A stretch of DNA of 64,000 bases from positions 650,220-714,219 of the forward strand of contig JAFKAC010000030.1 of NCBI GenBank assembly GCA_025766275.1, given 5' to 3'. Position numbers and translations under genes: made by a program. Origin of the DNA: Lactarius indigo. Taxonomy: Eukaryota > Basidiomycota > Agaricomycetes > Russulales > Russulaceae. This document shows positions 59,425 to 64,000 of the stretch, in pieces (position 1 is the stretch's first letter; each line of letters begins with the position of its first letter). The notes under the pieces were generated by a model. It was not told where the DNA came from, ran no database searches, and saw only the letters and a list, made by a program, of their open reading frames with translations.

Positions 59425-60495
59425 TTACCTCCGACGACGGGGTGGTGAACGCGAACGAGACCTTGACGGCGACCGTCTCTGACCCCCGCGTTCTCGGTCA
59501 CCCCATGGCGCACGCGGAGGCGGCGACTCTCTTCTGGGTGGCGGCGGACGCCTATCCCTATCTCTTTCCCTGTCTCTGTCTTCCCTAAACCGTCCTCCAT
59601 CCCGCTCACCACGAGCGCCACCCCCACGCTCTCCACGACCACGTGCAGGCTGTGGTGGAGCATCAGACCCCCCACGCCAGTGGCCCCCTCCACGCCCCGT
59701 TCCAGGGGCCGCGCCGCCCGGCCCCGACGAGCCAAGCGCACCACGCCCGACGCCGCCAGCACCAGCATTTTTCCATCCATTCGCAGGCGCGGGGCCCTTC
59801 TGCAGCGAGGGCGAGGTGGCAGTCGACTCGCCAGGGAAGCTCGCTTGTACGTTCTTTGGGAGCATCACGGCGACGCAGAGGTAGTCGCCAGGCACGAAGC
59901 GCAGCTCGTCGAGCGTGCGCGCGTCCTTCTGCCGCGCCAACGTGCTGCTCTGCACGGCGTCGGCCCCTTCGCTCTTGCTGTCGTCGTTGGCATCGGCAGC
60001 GTCGGCGAGCGGGAGCTGCTCGACGGTGCCGAGGTCGCCGAGAGTGTCGCGCGAGTATACGACGCCGAGTTCCTTCTGTGCAAACTGTCCACGATTGCCC
60101 GCGTCTGCGTAGATCGTACGGAAGGAGTAGCGGGCGAGAGGGTGGCGGTACTCAGGTGTGTTAGGTGCCGAATTACGAATCGTCGTGAGGAGCTCATAAA
60201 GCGTCGCATCTTTCCTTTTTTTTTTTTCCGCGGTTGACAACACGAATCAGAAATGGAAAAAGAAAAGAAAAAGACACATACCAAGTGAATATCTGAAGCT
60301 CGTCTGCTATAGGTAGGGGCCCATCTTCAAATTGGGATATCCGATGGAATGAGGCCAGTTTTGACAAAGGCACGTATGAGAAAAGGTGCTGTCTTTTTTT
60401 GGCCGGTCAGGTAAGGGTGATTCCGTTTAGTGGAAAATCTAGCGTACCTTTTCGCGGTCAACAATAGGTTGACCTGAGGGTGTTTTGTCCTCCAT
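59425..60495 (-). CDS. SAP18-like protein (Sin3-associated / splicing cofactor)
   Basis: SAP18 has a ubiquitin-like fold and works in Sin3-histone deacetylase complexes and in the ASAP complex on spliced RNA. Exons: 60495-60448, 60388-60282 and 60214-59425 (314 aa). Family landmarks: VDREK at the start, FHRISQFEDG, ELQIFTW, KDATLYELL, FRTIYAD, KELGVVYS and FVPGDYLCVAV. The C-terminal third is not in the animal protein: Gly-rich, then RGRGERGGG and an Arg/Asp and Arg/Ser tail (RDRERDRDRR, RSPSRSRSRSPPRRRR) suited to RNA or splicing contacts. Oddity: the first 36 nt of exon 2 give HLFSYVPLSK in the joined frame, but the family-like PFLIRAFVKTG in another frame, as if two opposite indels had occurred. 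The acceptor of intron 2 is an unusual aaag after an A run. Nuclear. Confidence 0.82.
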
Positions 60496-61416
60496 TGCGT
60501 GTGTAGTGGTGTTCAAGTCCAGGTCCTAGGCCAAGGCGCGCAACTCATAGCCAGCTCTGTCCACGGAACAAACACAGCCAAATATTTCTCACAAATTTCA
60601 CACGCAGTAACAGCGTCTTTGTCAATGGCAGTGCGAGTAAATTACACGTTAATAGCGGCAAGTTACCCATTGAGAAAGATCTTTGTTAAGTTTTTCCTTT
60701 TGTTTTTGTTTTCCTCACACGAAGAGTGCGAGTCTCCGTTGAGAACAACGCTGTATGACGTGAACTCTTTATCACGAGGACCCAGGACCGACGCGCATGA
60801 TGCCCAAGTAATATTCACGCGACGCCTTATCGCCAGCCAGCCCCTAGCCTCCTATTTACAGTGAACATGAACTATGGACATCTTTTCTCCGGATCTTGAT
60901 TGTTTATGAAAAGACCCCTATCCCCGCACTTTGATGGCGTGGTGAGAAATGCCTCACACCTGCAGCGTCGGACGTGTCCGTGACCGGGCAGGCTACACGC
61001 ACTCGGATTCATTTCTCGCGGACGGACTGCGGAACCAGAAGACACAATAACCCGTGCTTTTATTCCCAACAGAAAATGTAAGTAGAACATCAGCATCAAC
61101 ATCAATCATAATAGTAGCACAGTTTGACAAGTGCGCCCACGTCCCCGGGACACACACACGTGTGGGCCGCTGTGGATAGTGGTGGCATGAGTAGTGAAAG
61201 TGGGGTTGTGCGATAGCGAGGTACATCAATACCCCGCGCACGAGAGAGCGTAAAGCAAAAAGACCAGTGAGCGTCTCCGACGCGTCATGCATATACGACC
61301 GGATATAGAGAAAGTGGGGGGGTCTCAGACTGAAGAGGTATACACAAGGAAGGAAGAAAAGAAGACTCAGGCAGAGACGAGACCGGAAACGATAGGCGAG
61401 GAAGAGAGGAGAGAAA
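60496..61416. other. No recognisable gene
   Basis: Short overlapping frames only. The left end is the 5' flank of the SAP18-like gene and the right end the 3' flank of the DUF1996 gene. Confidence 0.5.
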
Positions 61417-61755
61417 TCAGAAGTGGATGTTCGAGCCATGCCCCGCGCGCCGCGCGTGGTGCCTGCGGCGCATAGGCACGCTGGCGTTCTTGACCGTGTG
61501 GGTGGGAGCAGGGGGTGGCTGTTCGTCGCAGTCCTCCTCGTCCTCGTTGTTGTTCTGGTGCTGGTGCTCCTGCTTGTGAGGTGGTGATGGTGATGGTGGT
61601 GGTGGTGGTGATGGTGGAACTGCATAGACGGCTCTGGCTTCTTCGACGATACCGACGTCACCGACGACGAAGAATAAGGGCCCTTGGCAGGCGGTGTGGT
61701 CGTCGGCTTCGGCGAGACGGACCCCGGGTCCTTGCTTGCGGGGCCGCCAGACGTA

Positions 61756-61788
<33 letters not shown>

Positions 61789-63401
61789 TTCCCATGTCCA
61801 TCGCCACTGCTGCTGATGGGTGAGTTGACCGGTGGTGGCGGGGGGGAGCTCGACGTTACGGGCCCCGGAGGGGTAACGGACGGCGGGGCAGCAGGGGTAG
61901 TGACAGTGGTGGCGGTGGTGGTGGTGGTGGTGGTAGAGGAACTCGGAACCCCTTTGAAGGCGGCGGGCTGGGCAAAGGAGTGGGCACGGAGCTGGTCGGA
62001 GAGGAACCATTAACGGAAGTAGGCACAGGGCTTGGCGGGTGGACTGGCGGGAGAGATGGAAGGAGGGGGCATCGAGCTCGAGGTCGAGCTCATGCTCATG
62101 CTCGTGTTCTGCGGGGGGGTCGAAATCGGCACAGGGTTCCCGGATCCGGACATGCAGCCCGGGACGACGTCAGCAGCGGTAGCTGGCGCGGGGCCATTGG
62201 TCACCGCGACGCAGCCCGGGAGGTTCGGCAAAAGGGCGTTGGAAGGAGCAACCAGCTCATTGGGGAACGGGTTTGGCGCTGCACAAGAGTTCATGTCTGC
62301 GTTCGAGACAAAGCGACCCTCGTTCTGGAATACGGAGCAGTCCTCGATCACCCCCGAGTTTGCCGTGCATGTCTTCACCGCGCGCGAAAGCACGTCCTTG
62401 TCCCATCCGTCGGCAAAGTCGCCGTGCAACCCAAAGCCAGTCGGATCGCCATTCGCGAGCACGAACCGCCCGCCATCGTGCAGATTGTTGAACGGCGCCA
62501 CGCTGAACCACCTCGAAGAAGATGGACACGAGGTGGTGTGGGTGCGTGTACGGGCATTGGCCGCCATCAACACCATCGGGTATGCCATGTGGGACTTGTG
62601 GTCCGCCGAGTCGAGGTTCACACCATCCCAGCAAGCAGGGAAGAATATCTGTGCTCTGAGGGCACCTGGGCAGTTCGTGTTGGCGAATCCTGACGTCTCC
62701 GGTTGATCCGGACCGTTAAAGTCGATGCTTATCGTCGTTGGTGTCAGTACAGTAGCGGTTGTTACAATGCGAGGTATGGACCGACCATTTCCAAGTGATA
62801 GCTCTAGCTTCGGGGGTGCCATTCGGTTTGCTTCGGAGATATGGGTTCCCTGCAAGCATACGCAAGCCGTCCGGGAAGGCTTCCACGGTTTCGTTGGCTG
62901 CGTTGCGCTGGAGATAGTACCTGGAGCACTTATCAAGGAAACTTCGCAGGCTGAGTCGCTTTGGAGACATACACTATCATTCCTCCATGGGTGACAACCT
63001 GGAATGATCCGTTCTTGTACTGATAGTACTAGAATCGGTAATAGTATTATTATATCTGATACTTTACGTGAAAGTCGGCTGCTACGTACCAACTCTGGAA
63101 CCCAGTACGCAGATTTGTCGTCCTTGACCATGCACGTCGTGCACTCGGAATTACGCAGGTCGTTGAACGTAGTACTCAACCCAATGGCTAATACGAGAAA
63201 TCAGATAAACGCTTGCCATTCAAATTTTAAACGAATGCGTACCGTTAGAGCCCATAATGGTGTGAGCATGGGAGCTCGCCTTGCCGGGGAAACGATCGGG
63301 TCTACACGAGAATCGAGAACCGGTTTGGCGCATGGTAAGCGAAAGAAGGCGTTAGAGGAAGGTATAAGCAGAAGCCCTAAGGTCAAAAGAGAGACTATCA
63401 T
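61417..63401 (-). pseudogene. DUF1996 secreted protein with broken frame
   Basis: DUF1996 proteins are secreted fungal proteins of unknown function. Exons: 63401-63243, 63187-63090, 63019-62973, 62920-62786, then 62727 onwards. ATG at 63401 gives a signal peptide (MIVSLLTLGLLLIPSSNA) and FFRLPCAKPVLDSRVDPIVSP. Family motifs follow: SECTTCMVKDDKSAYWVPEL, GGMIVYYLQRN, FPDGLRMLAGNP, CPGALRAQIFFPACWDGVN, DHKSHMAYP, CPYTHPHHLVSIFFEV, and FVLANGDPTGFGLHGDF. The frame breaks three times: one base is missing near 63286 (SPG...SHAH), one near 62580 (AYP/DGV), and it shifts back near 62510 (FFEV/WFS). The C-terminal tail is low complexity in every frame (Ser/Thr, His runs), so the stop is uncertain (61417 is one candidate, after RRRHHARRAG). 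Either a pseudogene or sequence errors. Confidence 0.75.
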
Positions 63402-64000
63402 CTTGTACAAAAGAAAGAGAAAAAAAAAAGAGTGACTAAAGGAGAGGAGGGAAGGGCACTGAATTGAAGGATGCAGGACTCGCCAGAGAGGACTTTATGT
63501 GATTTGAGCCTGCGTCAAAATTTTCGAAAATATTTTAATTGGGTGATCATTGTGTGTTAAATCGCTTCAGCAGCTGGTGAACGTAGGGTGTCATGTCCTT
63601 GGTCTACCTGGCAACGATCTTCGTGTCGCGAGGGGAAAGAAAAGTATAAACAAAGCCGACTTGTTGGCATTGTTTCTATCGCCGCATCTTCACCATTTAC
63701 CCCCAAATGACTTGGTCATAAAATCAGTAAGGTACCACTTCCCCACTGTCTGTCAAACTACGGTCCAGGTCACCGAAGCCAAACAGACTGCCTTGTATAA
63801 GTCTGTGCTCGGGTTCAACAGTGCAGAAATGTACGAAGTTTCACGATATTCTGGACTGTATTGCACATACGCCGACAACGGAAGTGTTCGTAATATCGGT
63901 GAACGTGCTGATAGACGCCGTTCCCTTTCTGGAATCTCGCTGTCAAAATATCAGTGAGTGACTCAGTTTCAAGGACCGGGACGTACCGCGGCCTTGTCCC
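63402..64000. other. Right end of window, no recognisable gene
   Basis: The plus-strand open frame at 63550-63957 (135 codons) has no family features and no splice-compatible partner; I do not call it a gene. Confidence 0.45.

Noticed and set aside
59643..60237. Plus-strand frames of 173 and 185 codons
   Set aside because: Opposite the SAP18-like coding exon and Arg-rich; no independent support.
60993..61661. Frame with a 12-residue His run and hydrophobic tail as a metal-binding membrane protein
   Set aside because: The His run comes from a cac/cat repeat in the low-complexity tail of the DUF1996 gene; the rest lacks splice or start support.
63550..63957. Plus-strand 135-codon frame at the right edge
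   Set aside because: No motif, no coding bias visible, and no neighbouring exon.
1..64000. CRISPR arrays, bacterial operons or phage genes
   Set aside because: No spaced direct repeats or prokaryotic gene layout; genes are intron-split throughout.

Overview
This is eukaryotic DNA, most likely from a basidiomycete fungus of the Agaricomycetes. That is an inference from many short introns (about 48-75 nt) that split almost every gene, a DUF6535 membrane protein, a repeated small-kinase family, and AOX-type (GMC/AA3) alcohol oxidases. There are no bacterial operons, tRNA or rRNA genes, CRISPR arrays or intact transposons. Gene models were built by hand: exons were joined at GT-AG (once GC-AG) borders that keep the reading frame.

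Left part, 1-20 kb: a repeated two-gene module. Three intact protein-kinase-like genes (5229-6526, 13994-15310, 18485-19821; 367-370 aa) lie on the plus strand. Each sits about 460-650 bp from a divergently transcribed small gene of one unidentified family (4767-4071, 13339-12489, 18022-17086, minus strand). A fourth, decayed copy of the small gene lies at the left edge without a kinase. Flanking non-coding DNA is also repeated (about 3.0-3.5 kb with 11.5-12.0 kb; 10.8-11.0 kb with 15.8-16.0 kb), so the region grew by segmental duplication. Between the modules are several kilobases without recognisable genes.

Middle, 20-25 kb: mostly empty sequence, then a five-exon gene for a protein phosphatase 1 inhibitor-2/Glc8 homologue (23047-24162).

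24.6-50.1 kb: a tandem array of six intact AOX-type alcohol oxidase genes, all on the plus strand. All six share one 15-exon structure with identical exon lengths, including an 11-nt and a 20-nt micro-exon, and each encodes 614 aa. Relicts of further copies lie at about 24.7, 29.3-30.6, 34.5 and 53.1 kb. Intergenic DNA is shared between neighbours (AOX1/AOX2, AOX4/AOX5, AOX5/AOX6), which records successive unequal duplications. Each gene has a TATA-like box 39-41 bp before the ATG and a conserved upstream block, suggesting shared control. By family, the enzymes oxidise short-chain alcohols such as methanol and release hydrogen peroxide; the true substrates cannot be read from the sequence.

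Right part, 50.5-64 kb, all on the minus strand: a DUF6535 membrane protein (52830-50593), a disordered hypothetical protein (about 55910-53878), a NADAR-domain protein with a long Pro/Met/Gln-rich N-terminus (59257-57292), a SAP18-like histone-deacetylase/splicing cofactor with an Arg-rich tail (60495-59425), and a DUF1996 secreted protein whose frame is broken at three places (63401-61417). These look like ordinary single-copy genes beside the two amplified families.
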